From Owenia fusiformis (lineage: Eukaryota > Annelida > Polychaeta > Sabellida > Oweniidae), in contig CAIIXF020000001.1 of the NCBI GenBank assembly GCA_903813345.2, positions 35,373,366-35,437,365 on the forward strand: 64,000 bases of DNA, in the 5' to 3' direction. A program made the translations under genes and the position numbers. Numbering within the stretch: position 1 is the stretch's first letter; every line of letters starts with the position of its first letter. This document shows positions 1 through 12,897 of the stretch, piece after piece. The notes under the pieces were generated by a model. It was not told the origin of the DNA, made no database searches, and saw only the letters and a list, made by a program, of their open reading frames with translations.

Positions 1-394
1 AGGTCTATTGCTTAGATGCCAACTTAATATTCTGAAGCCATTGAAAACTCACCTTACTATGAGTAAACTTCAGTGAATTCTTTGACAAAGAAAACAACTA
101 CATCCACTGCTTGTGAGATGTCCAATTTATCCCTAAATCTTTGTGGGATGCAAAGTTAAAATAAAGTCCTTGTGTAGTATAAGATATAAACCTATTACTG
201 TTTGTGAGATTTAAACTTTAAAATCTTTCATTACAACTTTGAGAGTGTAAAAATGCAAATACATTATTTGACTTGATGAAGATTGTTGAATGTTAATTCT
301 ATCCTTCATAACTCAGTTGTCTGTGGTTATGTTCTGAAATAACACAAAACTGTGTTTTAGTGACAATTAACGACTGGGTGGGCGAGGAGGGAAT

Positions 395-500
395 ATATGA
401 ACTCTTAATAAGATCTCGTTAATAAAATTATAATCTCATTAGCGAGATTCTTAAGAAATTGTAAAATTTCTATTACACTCATCTTATTAAGAGTTCATAT
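395..500. repeat. Small palindromic element with 20-bp perfect inverted ends
   Basis: The 20 bases at 395-414 are the exact reverse complement of 481-500, giving a 106-bp hairpin-forming unit of MITE type. One end, about 36 bases, recurs at about 4975-5010, so this is a dispersed family and not a chance hairpin. No coding capacity. The superfamily is not identified. Confidence 0.7.
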
Positions 501-859
501 CGCATGTTTAAAGTAAAATAACCTCAGAACAACTGATCTAAATCCTTTCGATTTCCTTTATCAGTTTATCAGTTTGTAAAATTGTTAAGCATTCAATTAA
601 TTTGCATTTCCCATGACTTGGTTTGTAGATATATCAAATGTTCAAGTTTATGGTACTGTTACTGCATACCTGGTTAAATATGTCTTTCAAATGTACTTAA
701 ATGTATTTATTAAATATCTATTTATTTTATTCTATAAAATTAAAAACCTTTATGTATTGTTATAGAAACTGCTAGTGTGTATGTATATGAGATGTTTTAC
801 TGGATATGTACACGCATGGCATCGCATGACATTTGACAAGGATAATTTAAACTTCCTTC

Positions 860-1277
860 TTATGATTCCCTTCTACTACTAGTAGTTTGTTTCAGATGTT
901 TCTGGTATTTTCTAAATGCTAGTACAACATCATTAACTGGATTCTCATGAAAGAAACTTGGAACCCCAATTTTATGAGTTGACATTCTGTCTTTGACAAC
1001 CATCCAATGGCATATTATATCAGAGACCCTGGGATACATGCTTGAAATAGACATTAACATGACTAATTGTGTACTTTCAGTTGAGATTTCTATTCTGACC
1101 CGAATGTTCAATGTGAGATACAGTACAACCTTATTCACATCCCAAGTTTCATTTATTTTATTTAGTGGGTTTCCATTGTAAAAGTTTCCATAAAATCTAT
1201 GACTATCTATGGTTCCATTACATGTATATGCTGATTTTGCAGACTTTAAGTATCGAGAAACGAATAGCACATACCTG
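860..1277 (-). CDS. Unidentified open reading frame, possible coding exon
   Basis: A minus-strand frame of about 136-140 codons runs to a TAA at 860-862 and is closed on its 5' side by a TAA just above 1280. The translation looks protein-like: mixed composition, no repeats, and a charged Ser/Arg-rich tail after KYQKHLKQTT. A frame this long is unusual in such AT-rich DNA. There is no ATG at the 5' end. A consensus donor (CAG/GTATGT) lies at about 1270-1276 on the same strand, so the frame could instead sit inside an intron. I do not recognise the family and found no partner exons. It may be a 3'-terminal exon or chance. Confidence 0.25.
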
Positions 1278-4200
1278 ATTTGACATTTCAGTTAGGAAAT
1301 TGGCTAAATTTGTATCAGAGGCTAAATATTAATGTCATGTTTATTAATATTAGAACTTGCAGCATACCCATGTTTTCCAGGAGTCCTTGGAAGTAATTTA
1401 AGTACTTTCTTTACTTGATTTAATGAACATACATGTATTGCTAGTTTGTCGCAGAAACCTCTAGTTTCAAACTTGAGGATGATCATTTGGACACCGTTAG
1501 TGTTATCTAGCTTTTTTTATTAAAGCTGTAAGATTAGATATTAGTAATTTCATATGGTTTGGCAATAAGATGGGCATTCAGACCAACATTTCCAACAATT
1601 ATAGATACCGCAGAGCCATTTGCCACATTGGGGCTATGAGAGCTATCTGTGCATTTTTTCTGTCTTACTCTAACCAGTAATCGGCTGATTTAACAGATGT
1701 TTAAGAAATTGGAGGAAGTTATTTGACTGTTTATTCTGAATAAATATGTCAACTTCCAGAGTTTCTGGGTTTAGTTTCCACCTGAAATATTAATTTTCTA
1801 CTGGTCGACAAAATCTTTTTATTTGGACCTTAAAACTTTCAATTTGGAAAATCTCCCAATCTTATTTCTAGTTTGATGCAACGAGAAATTTCTCTAGGTT
1901 TGATCTGACATTCAATTCTGATTCCTTGGAAGATATTATACGGTAATAATGATATCTCTGGCAAAGGTATCTGAACGATCTTGCATTGCTTTTAACATTT
2001 CTAGCCATCTCGTTCCCCACATTTTGTTCACATAATGTCATCGTGGTTTTCTTGTTAATTTTATATAACATTGTCTAAGTTTTTGTGAATACTTTCACTA
2101 CCATATCCATGGCTTTCATTCATATGAAACAATTTTTTGTTTAATCTATTTCCCCTAAGCTACTGTCCCGTCAGACTTGAACTTTAGCCAAACAGGCTGC
2201 TTTTTGTTGTTATTGTAATTATTGATTCGGATAATACTATTAGTATTCTGAATTTCGATATCTTGGACCAATCACTATCAAATTTTATATTCATTTTTTG
2301 TGAGTTATTTTGGCAATCAATGCATACATGTAGGACTGCTTTGACCTTTGCAAGTGTCAATAAATGTAGAGGTTCAATATACAGATTACAGACTAAAGTA
2401 CAATTCAAAAGTATCTCAATAACTTGAGTAAGATTACTGACTAGGGTTGATTCTATCTCAACAAAGTCTTTGCGAGAATTTGGATAGAAACTATCATTTC
2501 TATTAAGGCCTTCAAGTTTATCTCAATTGTATTGATCACAAAACTACAAAGCTCCATTTTATGATGGGAAAAATTCAACAATAGTCTTTTCCCCATTTAT
2601 CAGAAACTTCAGTTTGAAACTAATATTTCACTAACTTGAAATCATGTTCATGAGTAGCAGATAGGCGTGAGGTTAATGACATCAGAGAATCAATAAAGAT
2701 TCAAAACCAAATAAAATATTCCACAATAGCGCTTATGGTATTTTCACGAGTTTGAGGGAAGCAAGGTCCATAGTAATGATCTCAAATGCTGTTATATCAT
2801 TCAACGGAGATATTTCCTGTGCCTCGAATGTATGCATGCTTATGTTCATATAAGCATCCTTAGCATGGACTTTCACCATCGGTAATCGTTTGGCCATCTC
2901 ATGTTTCTTAGAGTTACCAAGTCTTCCATTTTGAAATTTTCATACCAACTAAATGGTTAAGGTTTAGATTTAAAATTTATAGTTTAGATTGAGAACGAGA
3001 CTCTGGGAACAATCCTCTTTCTCCTGTAACAATATTTGACACAGAAATTGATCTATGCTTGACTTTGCTTTTCTGTTGCATGTTTAAGTTAAATGAATCT
3101 CCTGTTTTTAAAGGATGGACAAGACATCCGATTGCTTTAAATCACAGTTTTGAGAAATATTAAAGCTGCTTTCCATTTAGAAATCTTAAGCTATATTGTT
3201 ATCATTTCTCAAAATCTCTGGTAACCTTGACCATACTTCATATTTCTATGTAGGTGACTTTGAAACTTCAAAAAGTATATGTAATTTACCTAAGTTTCTG
3301 TTTTAGTGAACTTCCAGATTGTTTTTTCTAGATCTGATGTTATGTCAAAACATTCATCTTTTTAGATCCATTTTGGTTTAGTTTTTAAAATAAATTTGAC
3401 GTACCTGTCATTGGACAAGGATTTTCCTACAGCGTAAGTTGTGCTGGAGCGACGTCATGTACAATAACATTGTTTGTCACGACTTCTAGCTGTGTACATG
3501 TAGCTATTGTCAGCTGACAGCTAGCTTCTGCTTTCATTGGCCTATTCAAAAGGCTGCCAAATACTTGTATTTATAATCTATTAAAAGATTTTGATCTAGA
3601 AAAATATGTTTTCATGTCTTTGACAAAATTCAACGTTTTTGTTGAGTCATCACCAAACAATTCTTTTGCCCAGCTTAGGGTATTCTCTTTTTGGTTTTGG
3701 TAATGGTATGAAGACAGAAAATTCTCCAATCCACTCTTGTCAAATTGAAAATTTGAAGCATGAAATTTGTTTCAACTACAGTAGTTGGTTATGGGAAATC
3801 CTTGTTCAGCAACAATAGCTGTTTTAATCAAAATATTGTACGAGTATTGTCATTTGATCTAGGGCTATTAACCCGATTTCCATGGATAAAGAGCTTTTTT
3901 TCAGAAAATCCATGTGACACACATTACCAGTATTGCATATGCCATTTTCCCATTTTGCAATTGTAGATTTCTACCTGCTTTGGGACTAGGAACATTTTAA
4001 GTTCATTTACTTTCTAGATAGCTTACTCTAGCCTTTTCTTCATATTTTGATATCTACTAGGATAATGTTTTTGACCAATATTTATGGACAGATTTTACAT
4101 GATTGTCTGTTATCTTCAATTCAGACTTGTTCTCCTCGAAAACTGAGTCAAACATATTGAACATATAGACCGCTGATAAACAGAACATGAATCTATAAGC

Positions 4201-4340
4201 ACTAGATTACTAGAACTTGAATCAAACAAAAATGATTCTATTAATTTGAACTTACTATGAGGCTATGCAAATGGATATGCTCGCTGAAACTGTAATATGA
4301 CCATTGACCTCTAATATGACTATTATTCTGATGGCGGCTC
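1278..4340. other. No gene seen
   Basis: No convincing exon or long element. The motif at about 2672-2698 (AATGACATCAGAGAATCAAT and following AAAGA) closely matches the 3' tail of the LINE remnant at 35,555-35,585, so a short LINE 3' end probably lies here. A CRE-like TGACGTCG-type motif lies near 3450 beside a possible minus-strand splice donor at about 3402, but no reading frame supports a gene there. Confidence 0.35.
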
Positions 4341-4412
4341 ATTTTGAACCTTGGTCAAACTTTGGTTTATAGGCCTTGAACTTTGGTCATTTGGACCTTT
4401 GGTGTGTGGTAA

Positions 4413-4592
4413 TTTACATGTAGACCTAAAATGTGGTCATTTAGAAATAAAATGTGGTCATTCAGACCTAAACTGTGGTCATTTAGACCTAAACTGTGGT
4501 CATTTAGACCTAAAAATGTGGTCATTTAGACCTAAAATCTGGTCATTTAGACCTGGACTGTGGTCATTATAGACCATGGTCATTTAGACCTT
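4413..4592. repeat. Minisatellite, ~21-bp unit
   Basis: About eight imperfect tandem copies of a ~21-bp unit built on TGTGGTCATTTAGACCTAAA. Degenerate upstream copies begin near 4360. The short open frame across it is an artefact of a period divisible by three. Confidence 0.8.
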
Positions 4593-5409
4593 CATTATTC
4601 AAAATTCCATCTTGAAAAATCACATTTCCCTACCTGTCCAAGTACATTATTTCACGAGCACTAGGGGCCGTACTGGGTTCATAAGTCCAAACAATTGTAG
4701 TTAGACTAGTAAATAAAAGTTCCAAAAACTGCAAACAATGACTGTTGAAAAAATTTCAACAAGTCGAGCAGATCATCTGAACTAAAATCCATGTGCTATT
4801 TACAGCTATGTACAACTAGCCTAGTCTCTTACAAAGGTGTGTTTCCGTTGGCAGCTAAGCAAAAATAGGCCTAGTTATCGGTGCATATACATGTCCACTC
4901 AGCTGCACTACTCAGTTTTAATTTATTCAAATTAATACTACTAATAGCTGGAATCCGATAATAAGGGTTATTATGCGATATGAACTCTTAATAAGATGAG
5001 TGTAATAGAAATTAGAATTCACAATGGTTTGAGCTTTATTATACTCTAACAATGCAAGAAGTAAATTTCATGCTCCTTCGTTGTTCCTTGGTAAGGTAAG
5101 ATTATATCTGGAAATTTTGAATTTTGCAAATGTGTGACTGTTGCAAGGCTACTCCTTGAAACTTTCAAAAAATGGCCTCACTTCACACTCTTCATACTAG
5201 CTTTGGGGAGCCATGCACCTCCAATTCATAGTTATGAAAAATCGGTTTAAATGTGAGGTTTTCTTTTATGTGTCTCTTTATACCAGGAAATGCATTCACA
5301 TAAAAGGAAAACAGTATACAAAATCTTCTGACTTTATCAAAAAAATATGGCTCCCATGTTTTTGTACTTTTGATTAACATGTCACCTTAAGAGTACAGTG
5401 GGGATCATA

Positions 5410-5990
5410 AAGATTTGCAAAAGCTATGAAAATTACATGCTGTCGCACATGTAATAAATTCTTACCTCAGTGTATTCAGTGCTCTATTTTCTCCTTCTGA
5501 GTAAGTCCAAATATAGTGGAATTTGTGTCCCTAATGACAAATAAGAACTTCAAAAGTTGAAGTGGATATTCACATGTTATGCCGACTCTTCAAATGTTGA
5601 GGTGATTTTGTCGCCCGATTGCGCCGGAACGGAGGATTGGCTCCCAGAATGCAACATGACACGTGCCAGCTTTCAAAATGCTGTTCCGCCATTTTGAAAC
5701 CTGTCATGAGTAAATACGGTAACTGATGTTGCATTCTGGGAGTCAACCATCCTTGGATAACAAACATGGCGATTCATGAAAACATGCATTCGATTTGGTA
5801 GGGATTTATCCATTATTTGCAGGTATGAAGCTTTGGATTCATGGTCCTACTTTAGTGAACGGGAATTATTTTTCTACCGCTTGGGAGAGTTTGAGACACG
5901 AAACTTGGAAATAAGCTCATTGTGACAACTTGTGAATGTTGAGTTTTATTTTTGTCCCCCACTGTAAAAAGGGAGCTCGATTTTGATGCT
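5410..5990. repeat. Dispersed repeat, copy A (inverted copy at 49.9-50.4 kb)
   Basis: This ~550-bp segment matches 49,920-50,440 in reverse orientation over most of its length, at roughly 85-90% by eye. It has an internal hairpin: the stretch around 5633-5665 (GGAGGATTGGCTCCCAGAAT) pairs with 5730-5757. No frame spans it. It is a dispersed element of unknown class. Confidence 0.75.
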
Positions 5991-6342
5991 ACCTGAAATT
6001 TGTAGAAAATGATTGTAAGATATATCCAGTAAAAACATAAGGAATCCTTTCAACAATCGACATGCTGATTCAAACAACTCTGCAGAGTAAAGTTACCCAA
6101 AATGGTAGAATTCCATCCACTAGTTTCTGAGAAATCTGAAGAATATGTAAAGAAGTGATTACAGTGCAAGTACCGAAAAATTTTGCAACCAAATTATTAC
6201 CTCCAGAGTCGATTTCTTCCCCAAGACACGTCCACTGTTATAAATTGGTAGTTCCTAGAGTTCTTTGTTTCCTTAGGTTCATTCCCGTATGTTATTTTTA
6301 ACGAAGGACAGCCTATAACGACTGCTATACGCAAAAAGATGC

Positions 6343-6785
6343 ATGAAATTAAAAGTTTCGAAACTGAAAGTTGAAAAATGGCGACTTTCCCGTGTTCTAT
6401 GCGCAGGTGCATTCAATCCAGCAATTTGATTAGTTCATATTATATGAACGCATGCGCAATAACTACACATATATTTTTAGATAGATGTCACTTGCGTTCA
6501 TTATTTCACAGCAGTCCCTTCCCATGATGCACCTAATATCGCGGAAATATTTTCCTTTAGTGATAAAACAAATAACTCTCATTTTCGAAATACATTTTCC
6601 ATTCCTTTGGTATCTAAGTATAACCGAACCAACCGCCGAAAAGTAATTCGAATCCTTCTGAATCTTGGGAATGAAGTACTTTCATTTTTGCGCATGCGCC
6701 GCGTATAGAACACGGGAAAGTCGCCATTTTTCAACTTTTAGTTTCGAAACTTTTAATAACTTTTAGAAACTTTTAATCTACGAGG
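6343..6785. repeat. Foldback element with ~65-bp inverted ends
   Basis: The left arm (about 6345-6410, containing GGCGACTTTCCCGTGTTCTA) is inverted at about 6695-6765. A run of short tandem copies of a motif containing AGTATATCGTCACAATATCC follows at 6845-6937. No coding content. Confidence 0.65.
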
Positions 6786-7224
6786 TGATATTGATATCTG
6801 CTCAAGAGAGCAAAGCGAACGAGTACATATATCAACATCACAGAGTATATCGTCACAATATCCTCCGCATATTGGGTTTTCCGGAGTATATCGTCACAAT
6901 ATCCTCCACCCGGAGTATATCATCACGATATCCTCCAGTTATTCATTTTGCCAATAAATATCAAATTTATTTTTTGATGTTATTATACATTTAGTACACT
7001 AAGTGTAGGATAATCACATTTATTTTATGAATATTCATAGTGTTTATTTGACCTTTCATCGCCATTTCCTAAGTTCACTCGGTTTCTGAGAAAAACCACC
7101 CCTTATCGACTTTACAACCCGTTGTTAAAGTGTGTAAGGGTTCCAGGGTCTTGAAGCAAACCTAATGAGTACCATGCAGCAAAGATTATCTTTTAACCAT
7201 AAGGTTTCCCATGTGTAATTTCAG

Positions 7225-7306
7225 GATACATGTACAGGGTTCCTATTAGGAGGTATAGGAGAACTGAACAAGCATAGACATCCCAACTTCATGGTAGTAG
7301 ACAAAA
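7225..7306 (+). CDS. ATP6V1F: ATP6V1F exon 2
   Basis: Acceptor TTTCAG before 7225 and donor GTAAGT after 7306. Enters in phase 0 (first codon Asp) and leaves in phase 1. Encodes the conserved glycine-rich [16 protein letters not shown] segment. Confidence 0.93.
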
Positions 7307-8630
7307 GTAAGTCAGTTTTTAAGATTCATGTTATTACAGGTACTGCTTGTTTTGATCACCTTGATCCATCATGATATTTTATTTTCTGATTGAAGGAACA
7401 TACTGGTATATCACCATACATGTGAGAGTTAGCTTGGAGTTTCATGAGCAATGTCTCTGGTCACATCTGTACGAGGAAAATATTGGGGAGGTTATGGTAT
7501 CAAAAAAGCTTCATGCAAGAGTATTAAACTAATCCCAGCCTTTTATTTCCAGGCACAAGCGTAAGTGAGATAGAAGACTGTTTCAATGCCTTCAAAAGCA
7601 GAGATGAAATTGCAATTATTCTCATAAATCAAAATGTAAGTAGATTTTTTTAGGCCTAAAGAAGAACATAAATAAATACTAAATCTGAAATGTTATTCAT
7701 TTCTTAATTTGACCCCTTTTTTAAATCATTACTCCAATTTTAAGACTTTATGATGATTTCTAAGGGTCTTGTGAGAAAATGAGAAAAATAATGAAAAATT
7801 TGCATATTTTCACCAATATTTTGGTCTTAATTGGGAAAATGAGTATTTTGTATCCATTTGAAAAAATCCTGGGAGAACACTATTGATATACAACAGTACA
7901 CAATGAACATTCTAGGTAGCTGAGGAGATCCGCCATGTGCTAGATGCCCACACTGACCCCACACCAGCTGTACTAGAGATCCCAAGTAAAGATCACCCAT
8001 ACGATGCAAACAAAGACTCCATCCTCAGGAGAGCTAAGGTATATTGAGGTTGTTCAGTATCTTGCATTTGTTTTGTTTTGCTTCTTTTATATATTGATGC
8101 TGATTGGTACATCAACAATGTCTAAAATTGTTATATTCTGTGGTGATTGTGTTCTGAATACCAAAACCATCTTAAAGTGTGGTTCATGCTTTATGGTATG
8201 GCTAGGGGTATTTTCAATATAAAAACACTCCATATGTACCTATCATAAATGAACACCCATCATTATTTACACCCTAATTAAGGTTCATAATTCTCAAGCA
8301 ACAATTAAGTCAATATTTTTATCATCTGCAGATAGTAGACCAGGGATCATTCATAAGATTACTGCCAATGAAAATGATAGAACAGTTTGGAAATATAAAA
8401 TAAATAGTTGCAATTATATTGAGCATTAAAATTAGTTGCATATAAATTAATTGACATCAAAGGCATTGGAAATTACTTTAAAATTAAATTGATAATGTAA
8501 GAGTGCCACTGTTGATAACTGAAATAAGTAAGTAAACCATCTAAATAAATGATATAAAGAGTTGTGGTATTTGTGAAGATTTTGTTATTTCTGATTGCAG
8601 GGAATGTTCAGTGCAGAGGATCTACGATAA
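7225..8630 (+). CDS. ATP6V1F: V-type proton ATPase subunit F (exons 2-5; first exon not found)
   Basis: Subunit F is part of the central rotor stalk (DF) of the V1 sector, which couples ATP hydrolysis to proton pumping across endomembranes. Four exons, 7225-7306, 7553-7635, 7916-8038 and 8601-8630, join in frame into 105 residues ending in FSAEDLR and a TAA. All introns are GT-AG. The known family is about 119 residues. Matching stretches are [51 protein letters not shown] and the terminal MFSAEDLR. The missing part is the first ~14 residues (the KLIAVIGDE start), which I could not find upstream. It may lie behind a long first intron or outside the window. AATAAA sits at 8714-8719, 84 bases after the stop. 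No disabling changes are seen. Confidence 0.93.
7553..7635 (+). CDS. ATP6V1F: ATP6V1F exon 3
   Basis: Acceptor TTTCCAG, donor GTAAGT. Completes a split Ser codon and ends in phase 0 after ILINQN, a family hallmark. Confidence 0.93.
7916..8038 (+). CDS. ATP6V1F: ATP6V1F exon 4
   Basis: Acceptor CATTCTAG, donor GTATAT. Exactly 41 codons, phase 0 at both ends, containing [13 protein letters not shown]. Confidence 0.93.
8601..8630 (+). CDS. ATP6V1F: ATP6V1F exon 5 with stop
   Basis: Acceptor GATTGCAG. Nine codons (GMFSAEDLR) then TAA, matching the conserved C-terminus of the family residue for residue. Confidence 0.93.
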   Translation, partial: GMFSAEDLR

Positions 8631-8713
8631 TCCCATGGATAGCATCTGTCGTACCTCATTATAGGAATTCCTCCACTTGAACAATATAGCTGGAATAATA
8701 TGTATATAAGACA

Positions 8714-8719
8714 AATAAA
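8714..8719 (+). terminator. Polyadenylation signal of ATP6V1F
   Basis: AATAAA, 84 bases after the stop codon, the first such hexamer downstream of it. Use is inferred from position. Confidence 0.6.
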
Positions 8720-10079
8720 AGCAGCGTTCTCTTCAGCAATTCATTAACTGGGTGTTGCACCTGGTTGATAATTCAAAGTTACCTGTCTGTCACCCACTTG
8801 AAAAATCCTTTTGCACATAAGGACATTCCTCACCTGTACAATGGAAATTGAGAATTTTACACCCACTAGTTGAGATAAAATACAATGAAGAAGACCAGGA
8901 TGAATATTGTGTATAAATACTACACTGTGTATAAACCAAATAGCATATAGAATAGATCATGGACATGTGTAGACGCACATTTCAATATTGTTGGCACATG
9001 CAAATTGCAAAACTAAACATCCTCCTAGCATATGTACAGAATCTGTTCCTTCTTCTTGATCTAGGAAACCCTATATTCGGAAAATAAGAGTTATCAGAAG
9101 ACTTATGTCTGAACTGAATTTATGTTTTCAATTTTAAATGGTGATTTAATCCAGCACCTACACTGTACACTTATAATTAATTGTCTGGATTGGAGAGAGG
9201 GCTCATGTTGCATTATTTAGTCGATTAATATCTCAAAGACAGAAGTTCATCATCATCATAAAATTTATTTTTAAATGACAGTTAAATCCAATACCCACTG
9301 TGTATACAGTACTTATGATTGATTGGCTGGATTAGAGGGCTCATCATAAAATATTATTTTAGAATATAAAATGGTTTTCATGATTTGAGATTTGCTGTGA
9401 ATCGTTACTCCGTGGAGTTAAGTTGTTATAAAGAAGTCTTGAGGCAGACTCATGGTGTGCGATCTGTGATTTATGGTTGTTGTTTGCCATCTCATCATCT
9501 CTAATTTATGATCTTTGTGGGTGATAATTACAGGTTGATAAAGAATTGATAGCATTATGTGACTTAAACTTTTGTGATGTTATTACTTCCGTTCAGAAAA
9601 TTAGTAGACTGTCAATGACCATAGACCAAGATGAATGTCCTATGAAGGTGAAGAGAGACAATGACCTTGGTCAATTGCAGTAAAGTCTCTATATGAATCA
9701 CTGCAAGTTTGACATCTTTTTAAGATGAATACAGTTTTGAAAAGGTTTTCTGAGTTAAACAATTCACCAGATACAATTTTCATTAATTTCCATGTGAGAA
9801 ATGACTATGTGCAGACTGATTATAAGTTTAATAGTTTAAAGACCAATCTAGAACTTGTTTCACTTACATAGGTTTTAATGAAGATGTAGATGTGGGTAAT
9901 GTAATAGCAATAAATCAAGGTCATGAAAGTTAAGTGGGATTTACTGAAAAGGAACTTGAATGATAAATGATTGGAAATCTTGCTATATCATTGATCATTT
10001 GCTGATCTTCCAATCATTTCTTCCACTTATCAATGTCAGTTTAACTTCCTTGTGCCTTAACCTGTGACTCTCTGATACA
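8720..10079. other. No gene seen
   Basis: Only short decayed repeats: segments near 9140-9200 and 9270-9340 resemble each other (ATCCA..ACCCACTGT..TAATTGATTG..CTGGATTAGAG type). A 50-codon frame after an AG at 9534 is listed among the rejected items. Confidence 0.4.
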
Positions 10080-10453
10080 TCCACCCTGAATCTATACCAC
10101 ATCTTCCCTGAATCCATACCACGTCTACCCTGAATCCATACCACATCTACCCTGGATCCATACCACATCTACCCTGGATCCATACCACGTCTACCCTGAA
10201 TCGATACCACATCTACCCTGGATCCATATCACATCTACCCTGGATCCATACCATGTCTACCCTGAATCCATACCACATCTACCCTGGATCCATATCACAT
10301 GTACCCTGGATCCATACCATGTCTACCCTGAATCCATATCACATCTACCCTGAATCCATATCACATCTACCCTGAATCCATACCAAGTCTAGGCTGAATC
10401 GATACCACATTTACTCTGAATCCATACCATATCCACCTTGAATCCATAATACC
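10080..10453. repeat. Minisatellite, 22-bp unit
   Basis: About 17 tandem copies of a 22-bp unit based on CTACCCTGAATCCATACCAC. Variants alternate GAATCC with GGATCC and ACCACAT with ACCATGT in patches, which suggests higher-order duplication. No coding meaning. Confidence 0.9.
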
Positions 10454-12495
10454 CTCTGACTTTTACAAATGATTTTACAGTTTTAGAGCTGAAAACATCT
10501 TAACATTCTCAAATGAAGTTTTCATTGCTTTTAGAGTTTGGAGTTTGATGATGGATGTTTGGAACATGATGCTGTAGAAAATGCAGTGTTTTGAATTTTT
10601 CATTTATATTCTGGTTGTATTTAGGTTTTGATCAGAGAATTGTCTCTCATTAAGAGTTTACCCAAGTTGAGCTTTTGCGAAGGGTAGGATACACTCACTG
10701 ACAGTTCTTGAATTAGTCTCAAGTTACATCCTGGCTGCCTGGATTATAATGATGAATGATGACAGGCTTTATTTGTCAACACCAGAATGTACTTTCAATG
10801 GGAAACTGATCACATCCTTCATGAAAAGGTTTCATTGCTCTTTCATTTCAGCCCCTCATGGCCCAATACTTTCACTTTAGGAGTAATAAATGAGCTGGGT
10901 TTCTTATTGGTAGAAGCAATAATGCGTCCTACCATCACACTGCTCCATACTGAATTTTAATGGGCATGTTTTGTCCTTCTGTTTATCACCCTTAATGAGA
11001 TTTTTATCCAGACTAGGGCAATAAACTCATTAGTGAATATATATTAATGCCTGTTTATCACTATAAACTATCTTTGGAAAATCACTGTTGATTTAAAAAT
11101 GATTTCAAAGATTGCTTGTAACAATGGTTCTGATTGGCTGGTGATTTAAGGGCTGTCTGGAAGTTTGTTGACATAATACCATAAATAGCCAAGCTTGACC
11201 GAGGGTATGGAAAGAAGTGAAATACCCTTTGATCAAGGATGACTGGTATTCATCCTAATGTGGAAGCTTTAGAACACAAAGCGAGGGTAAATACCTAATA
11301 TGTTCAGCATATCTATCCCTTTTCAAACTTCAAAAAAAACATAATGTATACATGTATCTTTCAATTTATCCCACTTCTAAGTGGATTACAAATGAAAAAA
11401 TTACATTTGAAGTACAAATTAAGCTTTGTGGATAAAGTACTAAACCTTGAATATAATTTGTAACTGTAGCCTATTGCCTCATTTTGTGAACATTTGTGTA
11501 CATGCTTTCACATTTCACATGTATATTCATCTTCTGGTCTACATTCTACAGAGTGTCTTAGAAGAACAGATTGACTTGCCATTTCTCTTGTGTATATTCC
11601 AGGACACTCTGTGCATCATAAATGATTCATTTAATTTATTGACAGTCACGGGAAGTAAGTCACCCCTCCCTGTTATATTCTGTATAGAATAATATAAGAA
11701 TATTAGAGGGGAGGGGTGATTAACTCCCTGTGTTGACAGTTGCTTAAGAAGAACTATGATTATTGTCAATTAATAGTACAATAACGTCATTTCGATGGGC
11801 AATGCCCAAGGTCAAATATTTCACTATATTGCCCGCAGAAATGACATTATTAGTATTATTACCACCGTTATTGACCAGGTCTGAAACAGCAAGAAAATCT
11901 TACGCACTGAACGATATCTAATTTCCCGGGGAAAATTGCCGGTCAAGAATTGCATTCTCGACCGTGAAATATGGACCACCACTATGACGTCACATATTAC
12001 TCAGGTCGATATAGTAAAATAAAATGAATACCTTCTAAACTAGCACTAAAACCCCTAGAACTGGCCCGGCAAGGTGGTAATAATTATCTATAATTCCAAC
12101 TTGAGAATGAGAAATTGACAATCTAAATATGTATTTGGTTAGCATACTATGCAATGTCAAGCTGATCAATATTGTACAAGTTGTGTTGAAATTATATTAT
12201 GCTACATGAACAGCTTTTATATGAATTGTTGTGATAGAAGACATATGTGCAATACATTCCAAATAAATGTATAGAAATTATTTCATTTTGTCATATTTTT
12301 TAAATGTAGGAATTAAATCCTGCGGCCAGGGCTGACGAAAGTTGCATTGTTACTTGAACCTGTTAGTCTCAGCTTGAACATGTTACCTTCCTTCAGTGTA
12401 AGACATTTCTTGAAAAATGAAGTTCTATAATTTTCCATTTTTATTTACAGATTGATAATAGTCAAATTATTTACAATAATCATAATGATTATTAA
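10454..12495. other. No gene seen
   Basis: No supported exon. A GC-rich stem-loop at about 11,659-11,722 (CACCCCTCCC pairing with GGGGAGGGGTG) is the only structure that stands out. Confidence 0.4.
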
Positions 12496-12708
12496 AGGGG
12501 CTCAACCTCATAAAAATTCTACAAAAATACTATAGTGAAATACAAACCTTCTTTGCTAATTATATATCAAAGTAAGACAAAATAATCTAGCAATTTACTC
12601 TGATATTAACAGAAGACTAATTTTAATCAAAACTATTAGATATAGTACAAAGTTACAGATTGCGATTTTGACTTATTTTAGGATTTAAATTAGAGGTTGA
12701 GCCTCTCT
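12496..12708. repeat. Short inverted-repeat element near the GPCR 3' side
   Basis: GGCTCAACCTC at about 12,499 is inverted as GAGGTTGAGCC at about 12,693-12,703, enclosing ~190 bp of AT-rich DNA. Likely a small MITE; the family is unknown. Confidence 0.45.
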
Positions 12709-12897
12709 AAAGGAACAAATATAAACTATTCAGTAAATCTTCAAAAATTCATGCCAACTATGTGTCCATTATATATCAAATACTAGTCTTTATTTATTGT
12801 CATAAAAGTATGATCTGTGAAAAATTTGATATAATTTAGAGAATTTTCACAAGCATAAATTTTTGGGGATACCCTGTATATAAATAGGTATTTCAGA

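Noticed and set aside
5570-5767. 65-codon frame
   Set aside because: Lies inside a dispersed repeat and is not preserved in the inverted copy at 50 kb.
9534-9683. 50-codon frame after an AG (VDKELIALCDL...) ending in TAA
   Set aside because: Acceptor is plausible (ATAATTACAG) but there is no partner exon, and a frame of this length is expected by chance.
10080-10453. CRISPR-like regular repeat pattern
   Set aside because: Units are contiguous 22-bp tandem copies with no unique spacers, in animal DNA.
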